From contig JAHLVZ010000008.1 of NCBI GenBank assembly GCA_019058165.1, forward strand, positions 1 to 56,854: a stretch of 56,854 nt of DNA. Direction: 5' to 3'. Within the stretch, counting starts at the first letter, position 1; each line of letters opens with the position of its first letter. The stretch comes from Candidatus Heimdallarchaeota archaeon. Its GTDB lineage: Archaea > Asgardarchaeota > Heimdallarchaeia > JABLTI01. This document shows positions 1 through 9,699 of the stretch, piece by piece. The notes beneath the pieces are model-generated. The model worked only from the letters and a program-made list of their open reading frames with translations, did not search any database and had not been told where the DNA came from. The translations under genes and the position numbers were made by a program.

Positions 1-1600
1 CACCTGGCATTCCACCGGGTTTGGCTTTAGCTGCGATTACATCATCTATTCGCAAGATTAATTCAGATGCTTCAGAAGCAGATCTGATTGCTTGAGATTT
101 GACTCTGAGTGGTTCTAGAATTCCAGCCTTTACCATATCAGCAACTTTTGCTTTGAAAAGATCCAAACCAAATGTATAGTTGGATCCACCAGTATGCTTA
201 GCTCTAATCTCAGTTACTATGTCTATTGCATCAAGACCAGCGTTTTCTGCTAAAGTTTTTGGAATGATTTCAAGTGCATTTGCAAATCGTTCAATTGCTA
301 ATTGTTCACGTCCACCAATGCTTTCAGCAAGACTTCGGAGAGCCATAGCGATTTCCACTTCAGAGGCTCCACCACCAGCAATGACTTTTCCATCCTCAAT
401 AACGTTTCTAACTACGCTAAGTGAATCTGTAAGAGCTCTTTCTGCTTCATCAGTGATGTATTTACTGCCACCACGAATTAGGATAGTTACAGATCGAGGA
501 TTCTTTGCTTCTGAAACGAGAATATTATCATCGTCACCGATTTTAATTTGCTCAACTTTACCAGCAGAACCAAGATCGCTTTTCTTCAAATCATGAAGAG
601 TTGATACAATTTTGCCGCCTGTTGCTCGAGCCATTTTCTCCATATCGCTTTTCTTTACTCGTCGGATTGCTAAAACACCTTTCTTAGCTAAGAAGTGTTG
701 AGCTAGGTCATCAATACCTTTTTGACAAACGAGAACATTAGCACCAGATTTTACAATTGTGTCAACCATTTCTTCGATCATTTGTTCTTCACGATCTAGA
801 AATGCTTGCATCTGACTTGTTTCTTCAATTTTAATTTCAGCACTGAACTCTGTTTTTTGGATTTCAATGTTATCATCAATAAGAGCAATTTTTGCACTAG
901 AGATTGATTTAGGCATACCTGGATGAACTACCTCTTTATCAAGTAAAACTCCTTTAATTAACTCAGTATCTTTTAATGCTTTTCCAGCTTTTTGAACGAC
1001 TTTAATCCAATCAAGATCTGCAATCTTCTTTCCATTACGATCTTCAGTAATTTGTAAAACTGCATCCACACTGATTTTAGCTATTAAATCTTTCTCTGAA
1101 GCAACAACCTTACTGTTTAAGGCAGTAGTAGCAACTTTAGCTAATGACTTCTTATCGTCTATGTCTATGTCAATAGAAATCTTATCTAAAATTTCTCTTG
1201 CTTTCTCGGTTGCTTTCTTATAACCAGAAACAATAATGGATGGATGAATACCTAATTCAATTAAAGCATCAGCATTCTTGAGGAGTTCTCCAGCAAGAAC
1301 GACAGCAGAGGTTGTACCATCTCCGACTTGATCATCCTGTGTTTTAGCAACTTGAGTCATCAATTTTGCTGCGGGATGTTCGACATCTATTTCATCTAAT
1401 ATTGTGGCACCATCGTTAGTTATAACGACATCCCCTAGGGAATCCACGAGCATCTTGTCTGATCCTTTTGGACCGAGAGTTGAGCGTACTGCTTCTGCAA
1501 TAGCCATAGCTGCTCGCATGTTATTCTTTTGGGCTTCTTTTCCCCTGGTTCTTGAAGTGCCTTCTTTTAGTAATATAACAGGAATGTTTTGTTGAGACAT
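1..1600 (-). CDS. thsA: thermosome subunit (group II chaperonin), 3' end cut by window edge
   Basis: ATP-dependent group II chaperonin subunit that folds cytosolic proteins in a double-ring complex. The reading frame is open from the ATG at 1600 to the window edge, giving about 533 codons. The family is usually about 545-555 residues, so only the C-terminal tail is missing; the last visible residues are the glycine/methionine-rich GGMPG stretch typical of thermosome tails. Near the N-terminus the translation shows [18 protein letters not shown] and [13 protein letters not shown], the nucleotide-binding and hydrolysis motifs of the family. The start is supported by a GGTGAG Shine-Dalgarno about 8 bases upstream and a TATA box at about 1656-1667. 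Alpha versus beta subunit cannot be decided here, so the symbol is generic. Identification is certain. Confidence 0.95.
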   Translation of the reverse strand, partial: MSQQNIPVILLKEGTSRTRGKEAQKNNMRAAMAIAEAVRSTLGPKGSDKMLVDSLGDVVITNDGATILDEIDVEHPAAKLMTQVAKTQDDQVGDGTTSAVVLAGELLKNADALIELGIHPSIIVSGYKKATEKAREILDKISIDIDIDDKKSLAKVATTALNSKVVASEKDLIAKISVDAVLQITEDRNGKKIADLDWIKVVQKAGKALKDTELIKGVLLDKEVVHPGMPKSISSAKIALIDDNIEIQKTEFSAEIKIEETSQMQAFLDREEQMIEEMVDTIVKSGANVLVCQKGIDDLAQHFLAKKGVLAIRRVKKSDMEKMARATGGKIVSTLHDLKKSDLGSAGKVEQIKIGDDDNILVSEAKNPRSVTILIRGGSKYITDEAERALTDSLSVVRNVIEDGKVIAGGGASEVEIAMALRSLAESIGGREQLAIERFANALEIIPKTLAENAGLDAIDIVTEIRAKHTGGSNYTFGLDLFKAKVADMVKAGILEPLRVKSQAIRSASEASELILRIDDVIAAKAKPGGMPG

Positions 1601-1655
1601 TTTGTGTTCTCACCAAGAATAGTTTTTATTTTCTACTTTTCTGCTGATTTGTACT

Positions 1656-1667
1656 GATATTTAAAGC
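1656..1667 (-). promoter_or_regulatory. thermosome TATA box
   Basis: On the minus strand GCTTTAAATATC, with purine-rich sequence just upstream (BRE-like), lies about 56-67 bases before the thermosome ATG. A start site about 25 bases downstream would leave a leader of about 30 nt containing the GGTGAG ribosome binding site. Confidence 0.6.
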
Positions 1668-1719
1668 TTACGAGTGCTTTTAGAACAAATGACTTTTTGA
1701 GTTGGGTTTAGTCACCAGT

Positions 1720-1738
1720 CTCCCATGGGGAGTTTTTT
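1720..1738 (+). promoter_or_regulatory. CTCCC/GGGAG hairpin plus T6 in the divergent intergenic region
   Basis: CTCCC and GGGAG form a tight inverted repeat (3-base loop) followed by six T. It looks like an intrinsic terminator, but no plus-strand gene lies upstream of it. It sits between the thermosome promoter and the gene starting at 1808, so it may be an operator or leader hairpin. Function is inferred only from position. Confidence 0.35.
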
Positions 1739-1807
1739 GCAAAATCCCTAAAAAGCAGAAAAATCATAAGAAATACAGAATGATAGTCTTGCTAGGAGAG
1801 TTTATAC

Positions 1808-2545
1808 TTGACTGAAGAAGAACCCATCTTGTTTTTTAGAGAATTAAAAGAACCTGGTATTGTCGATATTTTTGCTACTCTTAAGGATGCTCTGGATTTA
1901 GTTGCTAAAAATAAGAAGCCATATTTGCGCTTAGTTTTAGTTGACCCCTATAATAGGGAATTATATGTCCAGATTTGGAGTGATAACGAGATTTATGCCC
2001 CAGTCAATATGTTCTTACGAAAAAATCTCTTGCACCTTAACGGTCCTATTCATTTGATTGATCTAAGCTATGATGGCGAGTATGTGGGTTCCTCTATGAA
2101 AACTAAGATTGATACGATCCCTACCCAACACCCTGTTTATTCAAAATATATTGCTCTTAACAATTACCGTTTGCTTAAAACCATTCCAGAAGATCCAAAA
2201 ATTCTCGGTGAGATTCACAAACTCATGAATACAAAACCTCTCATAGAAGCTATTCTTTCTCGTCTCAAAGATGAAGGTTTAGCAATTACTGAGGAGCTTT
2301 TCTGGGAAATCACCAAGATTATTTGTGATAAAACATACACTGGAACAGTTCACCTTATAGCTGGTAAACCACAGTTAGCAATTACTCCTCAATATTCTAG
2401 CTATGTTTTGAAGCAGTTGGAAATCCTGATGATTGCATTTGCAAAGGATATTACTAATGATCGTGTTGCTCCAATCATCTTGCTGAGAAGATTGCAAAAA
2501 GACCTTGTAAGTCTGTATGATTTCACAGAGTTCCAGAATAAATAG
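1808..2545 (+). CDS. conserved-looking hypothetical protein, 245 aa
   Basis: I do not recognise this protein. It starts at TTG, with AGGAGAG 8-9 bases upstream supporting the start. It has no signal peptide or membrane segment. The first 110 residues are rich in alternating beta-type segments (for example YLRLVLVDPYNRELYVQIW), which could be a small beta-barrel such as an OB fold. Residues 120-245 look mainly helical and end with a Leu/Arg-rich helix. It is divergent from the thermosome gene and convergent with the membrane protein gene that ends 8 bases after its stop. A nucleic-acid-binding role would be only a guess. Confidence 0.7.
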   Translation: MTEEEPILFFRELKEPGIVDIFATLKDALDLVAKNKKPYLRLVLVDPYNRELYVQIWSDNEIYAPVNMFLRKNLLHLNGPIHLIDLSYDGEYVGSSMKTKIDTIPTQHPVYSKYIALNNYRLLKTIPEDPKILGEIHKLMNTKPLIEAILSRLKDEGLAITEELFWEITKIICDKTYTGTVHLIAGKPQLAITPQYSSYVLKQLEILMIAFAKDITNDRVAPIILLRRLQKDLVSLYDFTEFQNK

Positions 2546-2552
2546 TTTTGAA

Positions 2553-3377
2553 TCACATTTCTTGGTACTCACTTTCAGGAATAACTATGTATTTGTATTC
2601 AGTTTGTCTGAACGTTTTATCAAATTTCAAAGCTAAACGCTTCTCTTCTTTCTTTGCGATTTTTCTAACTTCATAAAACGCAATTATTGCATAAATTAGT
2701 GAGAAAATAATTGTTATTCCATATCCCCATAAAATTAAAGTTATTGGAGCAATTAGCACATAAAATACTATGAATAGGTAGAATTCAGGTGTTTTTGAAA
2801 CAGTAATATGAAATGGGTTTAGTAAATCTGCAGCATCTGGCAAACCAAAAATAACAAGCGAAAATAAAACATATAGCCAAATCCAATAGAAAACTGTATT
2901 ATTTATCATTGTATCAAGCCATTGGAATAGAATCATACCAGGAATTATCCAAATTGTGATTACAAGAATATTCATAATTGGAGCCCAGAAAAAAATGATC
3001 CCTTGACGCAGGTTCTTTAATCTTCCAGTAAGTTTTATTCCTACTCGGCTCCAACCATAACCAAAACTAACTACGGTTTCAGTTGGAAGATTTAATCTCT
3101 TAGCAGCAATAACATGCCAAACATTATGCATAAGTGAACCAGGAATTAGAATGAATTCAAGAATTCTTAAAATCCCTTTAACAAATGGAAAAATCTCAGC
3201 TAAAAATATTATTATTAAGTTCATAACAAGCCAAATGACAAAACAAAATAGAAATATCGAACTGATAGACATGCCAGTTAATTTTAGTATATTTTTTAAC
3301 CAATCTAAGTAATTTTCAAATACTAATGCATTTATACTGCTAATTTTATTAACTCCTATGTCAATCATTCTTCTCAT
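2553..3377 (-). CDS. polytopic membrane protein resembling an M50 (site-2 protease) fold without the catalytic Glu
   Basis: About six hydrophobic segments and a charged C-terminal cytosolic tail (about 60 residues). The segment PGSLMHNVWHVIAAKRL has the spacing of an M50 HExxH helix (H-N-V-W-H), but the catalytic Glu is Asn. It is followed by a WAPIMN segment like the GPxxN of M50, and by LPDAADLLNP where M50 proteins have NxxPxxxLDG. I infer a degenerate, probably non-proteolytic relative; sequence similarity is weak and other membrane folds are possible. ATG at 3377 is preferred over the TTG one codon upstream. The promoter element at 3446-3463 belongs to this gene. Confidence 0.7.
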   Translation of the reverse strand: MRRMIDIGVNKISSINALVFENYLDWLKNILKLTGMSISSIFLFCFVIWLVMNLIIIFLAEIFPFVKGILRILEFILIPGSLMHNVWHVIAAKRLNLPTETVVSFGYGWSRVGIKLTGRLKNLRQGIIFFWAPIMNILVITIWIIPGMILFQWLDTMINNTVFYWIWLYVLFSLVIFGLPDAADLLNPFHITVSKTPEFYLFIVFYVLIAPITLILWGYGITIIFSLIYAIIAFYEVRKIAKKEEKRLALKFDKTFRQTEYKYIVIPESEYQEM

Positions 3378-3445
3378 CAAATTTCTTTTGTATGTAATTT
3401 CATTTTTAATGAGCGAATTAACTCAATCTTTTCTTCAGAATTTTT

Positions 3446-3463
3446 CTTTTAAAAGAGCTAAAT
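3446..3463 (-). promoter_or_regulatory. BRE/TATA element ATTTAGCT-C-TTTTAAAAG
   Basis: Minus-strand ATTTAGCTCTTTTAAAAG upstream of the M50-like gene, with the TATA part about 70 bases from the start codon. The same arrangement recurs at 7205-7222, 7249-7265, 18265-18282 and 20183-20200. The core TCTTTTAAAAGA is itself a 12-base palindrome. For the plus-strand gene at 3527, a separate TATA-like TTTTAAATAAA lies at about 3478-3488. Confidence 0.6.
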
Positions 3464-3526
3464 TATGTTAATTATAGTTTTAAATAAAAAAACAGCAAGT
3501 GTTTAGTAAACCGGAAAGTTTAGAGT

Positions 3527-4015
3527 ATGTCTGTTAACAAAGAAAATAATAATCAAAGAAATAAAATCCTCTCTGAAAGGAAGATAGCAGATATACTCAC
3601 AGTTTATCTCGAGAGATTAGGTTATATCGTTGTGAAAGAATTAGTCCTAAATAATTCATTGTTTGATATTAAAGCTTTAACAAACAGGGATATTTCAAAA
3701 GTGAGGATCGATGTAGCAGCATACAAAGATGGAAAAATTATTTTTATTGAAGTAGAAAATGGTCTCTGGGTGACTCACCCATTACTTTACAGAGATTTTG
3801 CTCACAGAGTTTTTTTGGCTTGTCCCTTTGATGATGATAATCCGACAGATTCTGAGCAAATTTCTATGGCAAAAGTATATGGTATTGGAATTATCAGAAT
3901 AACAAATTTCGGATCAATCATACCCGTTCTTAGCCCAATTGATTATGATATTCCCCCAATAATAGCGAACCCAATTATTAGTTTAATCAAAAGTAAGATA
4001 GTAGAAGAAACGTGA
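3527..4015 (+). CDS. PD-(D/E)xK nuclease-like protein, 162 aa
   Basis: Small soluble protein. An N-terminal helix (LSERKIADILTVYLERLGY) is followed by strands with Asp47 in SLFDIKAL, Asp62 in VRIDVAAY and Glu75-Val-Glu77 in IIFIEVENG. That is the alpha-beta-beta layout of restriction-endonuclease-like folds, with Asp62 and Glu75 as candidate metal ligands. The usual Lys of the ExK motif is Glu77, so activity is uncertain. It could be a Holliday-junction or repair nuclease relative, or an inactive member. Its stop lies 5 bases from the stop of the convergent HerA-like gene. Confidence 0.6.
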   Translation: MSVNKENNNQRNKILSERKIADILTVYLERLGYIVVKELVLNNSLFDIKALTNRDISKVRIDVAAYKDGKIIFIEVENGLWVTHPLLYRDFAHRVFLACPFDDDNPTDSEQISMAKVYGIGIIRITNFGSIIPVLSPIDYDIPPIIANPIISLIKSKIVEET

Positions 4016-4020
4016 ATTAC

Positions 4021-7000
4021 CTATTGATCCTTCACGTATTGTTTTAAATCCAATACTAAACCACTAGGCATTAGTTTTGGATTTGTTAATAGTTTCTCTA
4101 ATTTCTTTAGTAGATTTTCAGAAATAACTCCTCCTTTTTCTAAATCCCCATAAAGCTGTTTGAGAATTGTAACGATTTCAGAAATGGTGTACCCATCATC
4201 TGTTTTACCACTAAACCGAGATGTTAAAACATGCCAGATGAAATCTTCATCTTCAAGAGATGGAACACCGAGTTTTTTAGCAATTTCAAGCAAGAGTTTT
4301 TTCTTTAGTTGATCGAGACTTTTTTTTTGTTTTTTTTGATTTTTAGTTTTCGTTTCCTTGTCCTCAGGTTTAAAGGGATCATAGGTTTCATTTGTTTGTT
4401 CTTCTTTTTCAGTTTCAAGTAGATCTTCATCGAAAATATTGCCCTTCTTGGGCGAGAACAATGAACCTTTTGAATCCAAATGCTGTAATCCAGCAGATTT
4501 TAAGTCATCAGCTGCTGCTAAAAACAAACTATCATTTTCATCATCTTTGTGTGAAACCTCTACTTGTTCTTCCCAGGGATCAATTTGCTCTGCAACTTCT
4601 TGTTCTTTTTTCAAGTCAAAATTAAATTCGAATTCTTCTTCAATAGTTTCACTTTTAGTTTTATCAATTGATTTTTCTTTTTTATTCCGTTTTCTAGTTT
4701 TCCTTGATTGTTTTTTCTCAAGTTGAGAAGTTTCCTGTAGTAAACGATGTTTAATTGATTTCAAGGCATTTGCAACGAGTTGAGAAAATTCTTGATGAAT
4801 TCGTTTTGCTTTGCTAACATTTCCTACTTCTTTTAATGAGGTCAGGTAGGACCATTGATCGAGAAGCTTTGCAGCGATTTTACCATTTATGAAACGATCT
4901 TCTTCTGGGAGAGCACCAAGCAACCTTATTGCTACTTCTAGCATGAGATCCATAGCAACAATACTTTCTCCAGCATCAAACATTTTATCGATTTTCTCTA
5001 ATTTCGCAAACATGTCATTTTGAAAATTCTTTTCAACAGCTAAAGATTTTATAGATATTAGTGGAATTTCCTTCTTTAGATTTAGATAACTCTTGTAGTA
5101 TTCTTCTCCTCTTTCAGTTAGTTTTAGTAAGTTAATAGCTTCCTCGGAATCATCGGGCGAGTTCACAATGATTTTTATGAAGGATTCATCTCTTGCGATT
5201 TCCTTTGCTCGTAAAACATCTGTCTCTGAACTATCAGGAAGCAGTTTTTCAATGCCTTCCTCTGGCAATATTTTCCGGGGTTTTTCTTTAAGAATTCTAA
5301 TTAAATCAAATATTGTTTTCCGTACTTCGGGTGAGATGCCTTCATTTCGAAGATAATCTTTGGATTGGATTATTCTTACATTACTTTCTTTTATTAGATC
5401 ATCCACTTCTAATTTCATTTTCGTTTTTGGTTCAAAATCAACCTTAATGTAGTTCGGACTGGAAAATTCAGGCACTAGAGTAAGATATTCTCTCACAGAG
5501 AGTTTGTTGATATTTTGTATGTCTTTTTTGGGAATGTTATATTCATTTGTTAGAAGGTGTTTGTCTGCCATTACTTGTAGTCTATTGATAAATTTGGCTT
5601 GAGTGTTTTTGAAGAGTTCTTGAATTTTGGAAGGTGATCGAGCACCTATTACTATATGGAAATCTTCTGATAATCCGAGTATTAAATCTGAGAGATTATT
5701 ATCTTGCCAATTTCTTGTGTTTTGTCCTATAATTTCATCCAAGTTTTCAAGAACTATTATTTTTGGTTCATCGTTTATTATTGCTCTTAGTTTTAGTAAT
5801 GTGAATAAATAAGCAATCTTTGTTAATTGATCATCATTTTTAGCAAATTGAATTATAGAACCCTTTGTATCCAACAAAGATTCAAAGGATAAGGAACGGC
5901 CAATACGAGTAAAGAGTGAAATTTCCTCATAAGTTCCCAAAGGATACAAGACATTCGCAATCGTTACTGATTCATTTCGACTCATTTTTGTTACTTCAGA
6001 AGTTAATTCTTGATTTGCAAAATCCTTGAATTGAAAAACTGATCTGGTTTGATTACTTGGATCCCTATATGCTCCTAGTAGGTATGTTTCAATCGTTTTT
6101 GAGAGATCAGTTCTTATTCCCGAAACAGTTGCTATTATTTTCGCAAACCAATAAGCATAAACTTGTTCTCTGATCTTCTCGCCCTCTGTGCTTATAATAT
6201 TCAGCATATAATTTGTCCCTAATAGGTACCCCCGAACCCTTGGATTCGCCATTGCTAATTGTCCGTAGTTCTCCTTTGGATCAAAAACAAGGTATTTAGC
6301 ATTTGCATTTCTGAGAATATTTAGAATTAGGCTTCTTCTTGCTTCTGGTTCGCCAATAACAATTACAGGGAATCGTTCATTGTTTAGTGGTAGAAAGCTG
6401 TTTTTAGTCGATAATACATGAGTTATTGCTTGAGGATCTGTTTTAGAACTGAATAATGGTTGTTGTTCACTGATTTCCTTTCTCATGTTTTTAACTACAG
6501 GTACTAGCATAGAGTATTCTTGTTGTTTTGTTGTTGAGCCTAAGCTTTTTTCTTCTAAAAGCTTCTTAAGAATGGGTTCTGGCACTTCTCTAATCTGATG
6601 GAAGTCAACCAAGATTTCTTCTCCTTTCAGATAGAGAGGTTTACCAATTGATCGTAATGTTTGATGAATATCATCTTGAATGAAATCATCGAAATGAAGT
6701 AATGACTCCTGGATAATCAATGGGTTTTCATCTTCTGAAAAGCTCTGTGGATAATAGAATTTATCACAATAATGTGCTATGAGAAGAATCAAAGGAGGAA
6801 AGTACTTTCTTCTTCTTGGGAGTTTTTTCCCAGGATACTTTTCTTTAAGTTTTTCTTCATGCTTTTTCTCAGCAGGATTTTTAACAAAATATCTAATGAC
6901 AGAAAGGCTACCTCTTTTCTGATTTGCGATAACTTTCAAAGGAGTTCTTTGTTCTCTCTTAGAACGTTTTCTTAAATCGATTACTTGGGTAGAGTAAATT

Positions 7001-7170
7001 CCTTGCTTTTCATCAACAATCATTATTGCATAAACATGCGCAATGTAAAAACCTTGATCCGGATAATGTTGAATTAGAATGGATTCATGCATTTTTGATT
7101 TCTTATTTTTATAGGTCTCAAAATCCATTGCACTATTTACACTACTATTTGTTGATGATGGGTCTATCAC
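4021..7170 (-). CDS. large HerA/FtsK-like ATPase with degenerate Walker A
   Basis: 1049 residues, soluble. Residues 1-250 are an N-terminal region of unknown fold. Residues 268-580 follow the HerA/VirB4 ATPase plan: PVIVIGEPEARRS (273-280) where a Walker A GxxGxGKS belongs, FDPKENY (296-302) matching the HerA iDPxGEY element, IIVLENLDE (471-479) as Walker B, and IVIGARSP as a sensor-like strand. The Walker A lacks both the central Gly and the Lys, so normal ATP hydrolysis is doubtful. Residues 580-820 are helical, about 820-950 are a Lys/Glu-rich low-complexity linker, and the last 90 residues form a small helical domain. The GTG start has GAGGT 8 bases upstream. It is divergent from hef with a shared 147-base promoter region, which suggests a link to fork or break repair. 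Function is not established. Confidence 0.65.
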   Translation of the reverse strand: MIDPSSTNSSVNSAMDFETYKNKKSKMHESILIQHYPDQGFYIAHVYAIMIVDEKQGIYSTQVIDLRKRSKREQRTPLKVIANQKRGSLSVIRYFVKNPAEKKHEEKLKEKYPGKKLPRRRKYFPPLILLIAHYCDKFYYPQSFSEDENPLIIQESLLHFDDFIQDDIHQTLRSIGKPLYLKGEEILVDFHQIREVPEPILKKLLEEKSLGSTTKQQEYSMLVPVVKNMRKEISEQQPLFSSKTDPQAITHVLSTKNSFLPLNNERFPVIVIGEPEARRSLILNILRNANAKYLVFDPKENYGQLAMANPRVRGYLLGTNYMLNIISTEGEKIREQVYAYWFAKIIATVSGIRTDLSKTIETYLLGAYRDPSNQTRSVFQFKDFANQELTSEVTKMSRNESVTIANVLYPLGTYEEISLFTRIGRSLSFESLLDTKGSIIQFAKNDDQLTKIAYLFTLLKLRAIINDEPKIIVLENLDEIIGQNTRNWQDNNLSDLILGLSEDFHIVIGARSPSKIQELFKNTQAKFINRLQVMADKHLLTNEYNIPKKDIQNINKLSVREYLTLVPEFSSPNYIKVDFEPKTKMKLEVDDLIKESNVRIIQSKDYLRNEGISPEVRKTIFDLIRILKEKPRKILPEEGIEKLLPDSSETDVLRAKEIARDESFIKIIVNSPDDSEEAINLLKLTERGEEYYKSYLNLKKEIPLISIKSLAVEKNFQNDMFAKLEKIDKMFDAGESIVAMDLMLEVAIRLLGALPEEDRFINGKIAAKLLDQWSYLTSLKEVGNVSKAKRIHQEFSQLVANALKSIKHRLLQETSQLEKKQSRKTRKRNKKEKSIDKTKSETIEEEFEFNFDLKKEQEVAEQIDPWEEQVEVSHKDDENDSLFLAAADDLKSAGLQHLDSKGSLFSPKKGNIFDEDLLETEKEEQTNETYDPFKPEDKETKTKNQKKQKKSLDQLKKKLLLEIAKKLGVPSLEDEDFIWHVLTSRFSGKTDDGYTISEIVTILKQLYGDLEKGGVISENLLKKLEKLLTNPKLMPSGLVLDLKQYVKDQ

Positions 7171-7204
7171 GTAGTCCTACCTCAATGAGTTCTCAGTAAA
7201 AATT

Positions 7205-7222
7205 GTTTAAAAGTAGCTAAAT
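7205..7222 (-). promoter_or_regulatory. BRE/TATA element of the HerA-like gene
   Basis: Minus-strand ATTTAGCTACTTTTAAAC. The TATA part is 36-43 bases before the GTG start, giving a leader of about 14 nt that still includes the GAGGT ribosome binding site. Confidence 0.6.
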
Positions 7223-7248
7223 GTGAAAAATTGTTCTCTCGAGTTGAA

Positions 7249-7265
7249 ATTTAGCTGTTTTAATA
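7249..7265 (+). promoter_or_regulatory. BRE/TATA element of hef
   Basis: Plus-strand ATTTAGCTGTTTTAATA, the same element as on the opposite strand 27 bases away. The predicted start site is near 7290, about 28 nt before the GTG start. Confidence 0.6.
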
Positions 7266-7317
7266 CATTAATACGGAGTATTCTATTGTAAGGAAAGACT
7301 TTCTTGAGAGGAAATAA

Positions 7318-9693
7318 GTGACATCAGCAGAAGAGATTATACAACATCCTTATTTGCGAAAAGGTATTGAACCTAGACTTTTCCAACAAACTATTCTTAA
7401 CACCTGCATTACCAAGAACACCCTTGTTGTTTTACCCACTGGAACTGGAAAAACAATTATTTCAATACTTCATATTGCCTATCTTCTTCAGAAGCAATAT
7501 TTCATTGGTAAAGGAGAATTTATTCTAATATTGGCCCCTACAAAACCCCTCATTAATCAACACGTTAAATCCTTCAGAACATTTCTCAATATACCTGCTG
7601 AAAAAATCGTAGAACTTTCTGGTGCGATATCTCCTCAAAATAGAAAATTGATGATTAAAAATGCTACAGTTATTATTGCTACCCCACAAACTGTGAGAAA
7701 TGACATAATTCATGGGCATCTTGATCCTGCGAAATGCAAGCTGGTCTATTTCGATGAAGCTCATCGTGCAAGAGGAGAGTATGATTACGTCCACATTGCA
7801 GATATTATTCATGATAAGAATCCAGATACTCGGATAATTGCCCTCACTGCATCACCAGGGACAAATAAAGAAGATATCCTTGAAATCTGCCGAAATTTAT
7901 TCATTGAAGCTATAGAAAGTCGACCCAAAAATGACCCCGAGGTGAGAAAGTACATCCACAATGTTGACATGGAACGAATCGAAATTCCTCTTCCCTTAGA
8001 ATTTGAAAAGATTCTTTTTACAATAAATATACTTGGTGAAAGAGAAGTCAGTTTCTTACGTTCGAAAGGATTAACGGAGAAGAAATTTCAATTTTTATAT
8101 AAAGGGGAATTGCTTGGAATAAAGAAGGAACTTTCCAAGAATTTTCGAGCCAATTATCTTGAAATGATGGCTTGTAATCGTCTTGTTTATATTCAAATTC
8201 TCCGAGAGACCCTTGAAAGTCAAGGTATTCCAAGTGCTTATTCTCTTATCAATAATTGGCGGGAAAAAAACAGTAAAAGCATCAAAGGGTTATTCAAAGT
8301 TTCAGAATTCTGTGAGATGGTTGAGAAAATTGAACTTTTAAAGGAACAAGGAGTTATTCATCCTAAACTTCTCTATTTACTCGAGATACTTGATACAGTT
8401 GATTTAATTAATTCACGAGTGCTCATATTTTGCAATTTGAGAGCTACATGTTATGCAATAAGTAAAGCACTAGATGAGCGAGGGATAAAAGCTAAACCTT
8501 TTGTGGGGCAGGGTCGAGGACAAAAGGGTGGTTTAAGTCAGAAGAAGCAAATAGCTTTACTTAGTGCTTTTAGACGAGATGAATTTCCAGTTTTAGTTTC
8601 AACTAGTGTTTTAGAAGAAGGTTTAGATGTTGAAGAATGCAATCTAGTTATTTTTTACGAGGGAACCGCCAGTGCTATTCGCAAAATCCAAAGATCAGGT
8701 AGAACTGGAAGAAAGAAGAAAGGGAAAGTCGTAATTCTAACCACACACCACACAGCTGATACTGCCGCTCACTTTATTTCAAATTCTCGAGAGAGAAACA
8801 TGAACAAATTACTACAAGACATTGGTTGGTTGAAGGAAGAATTAGGAAAGGAACCAGCTGCTGATTCAAGAGCTTTTGCTCCAATAAAAGAGGAAAAAAA
8901 TGAGGAAGTTGAAACTCTAACTGAAGATAGCGAGCGAGAGCAAGTGCACCCAACAGAAATGCCTGAGAAATTGACTTCTTTCAAACTTGCTCTTGATGAT
9001 GTGGAGAGATGGGAAGAACAAGAAAACGAAAAAGAAGAAAGTAAAAACAACTCTAAAGACAGTGTTAGGATTATTGTAGATAGCAGAGAAAAGAATAGTA
9101 AGATTTTATTTTATTTGAAGAAGGAAGGTATAGAATTAGAGTTTAAGCAAGTAGATTGTGGAGATTATATCTTAAGTGATCGCGTTGCGCTAGAATACAA
9201 AAAAGGTGAGGACCTTCTCTCATCAATAATAGATGGCAGGTTATTCGAGCAGCTCGGTTCATTAACTAATGCCTATCAGATTCCAATTTTACTTATCGAA
9301 GGGTTTCCTTCAGGAGGAATTCATCCTGAAGCAATAGCCGGAGCTCTCTCTTCATTTGTGATTGATTTTGGTGTATCGATAATTCAGACACAAAATTCTG
9401 AAGAGTCTGCAGCTATCATTAAGAGAATTGCTATGAGAGAACAAAAAACCAAGAAAAGAAAACCACTTATTAGGAAATCCATGAAAATGGGAAGTCCCAA
9501 TGAAAAGGCCATACAGGTCATTAGTTCCTATCCAGGCATTAATAGAACATTAGCAACTCGTTTACTGGAAAATCTGGGATCCATACGCAAAATCGCTAAT
9601 GCTTCAGAAGATGAATTGAAAAAAATAGAGGGATTAGGAGTAAAGAAAAGCCAAAAACTCGTGGATATTTCAAATAAAGAATATGAGCAATAA
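7318..9693 (+). CDS. hef: Hef-like helicase-nuclease (FANCM/XPF family)
   Basis: Fork-structure-specific helicase and endonuclease for stalled replication forks. The N-terminal SF2 helicase has VLPTGTGKT (Walker A, residues 38-46), FDEAHRARGEY (DEAH at 146-149), TASPG (motif III) and QRSGRTGRKKKG (motif VI). An acidic linker (about 500-575) leads to an XPF/ERCC4 nuclease domain with IIVDSREKNSKI, GDYILSDRVALEYKK and IDGRLFEQL, then tandem helix-hairpin-helix motifs (about 705-790, YPGINRTLATRLLENLGS and EGLGVKKSQKL). The length of 791 residues is typical of archaeal Hef. The nuclease motif reads EYK rather than the usual ERK, while the Glu, Lys and GDY are kept. The GTG start has GAGAGGA just upstream. 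Confidence 0.93.
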   Translation: MTSAEEIIQHPYLRKGIEPRLFQQTILNTCITKNTLVVLPTGTGKTIISILHIAYLLQKQYFIGKGEFILILAPTKPLINQHVKSFRTFLNIPAEKIVELSGAISPQNRKLMIKNATVIIATPQTVRNDIIHGHLDPAKCKLVYFDEAHRARGEYDYVHIADIIHDKNPDTRIIALTASPGTNKEDILEICRNLFIEAIESRPKNDPEVRKYIHNVDMERIEIPLPLEFEKILFTINILGEREVSFLRSKGLTEKKFQFLYKGELLGIKKELSKNFRANYLEMMACNRLVYIQILRETLESQGIPSAYSLINNWREKNSKSIKGLFKVSEFCEMVEKIELLKEQGVIHPKLLYLLEILDTVDLINSRVLIFCNLRATCYAISKALDERGIKAKPFVGQGRGQKGGLSQKKQIALLSAFRRDEFPVLVSTSVLEEGLDVEECNLVIFYEGTASAIRKIQRSGRTGRKKKGKVVILTTHHTADTAAHFISNSRERNMNKLLQDIGWLKEELGKEPAADSRAFAPIKEEKNEEVETLTEDSEREQVHPTEMPEKLTSFKLALDDVERWEEQENEKEESKNNSKDSVRIIVDSREKNSKILFYLKKEGIELEFKQVDCGDYILSDRVALEYKKGEDLLSSIIDGRLFEQLGSLTNAYQIPILLIEGFPSGGIHPEAIAGALSSFVIDFGVSIIQTQNSEESAAIIKRIAMREQKTKKRKPLIRKSMKMGSPNEKAIQVISSYPGINRTLATRLLENLGSIRKIANASEDELKKIEGLGVKKSQKLVDISNKEYEQ

Positions 9694-9699
9694 CTAGTT

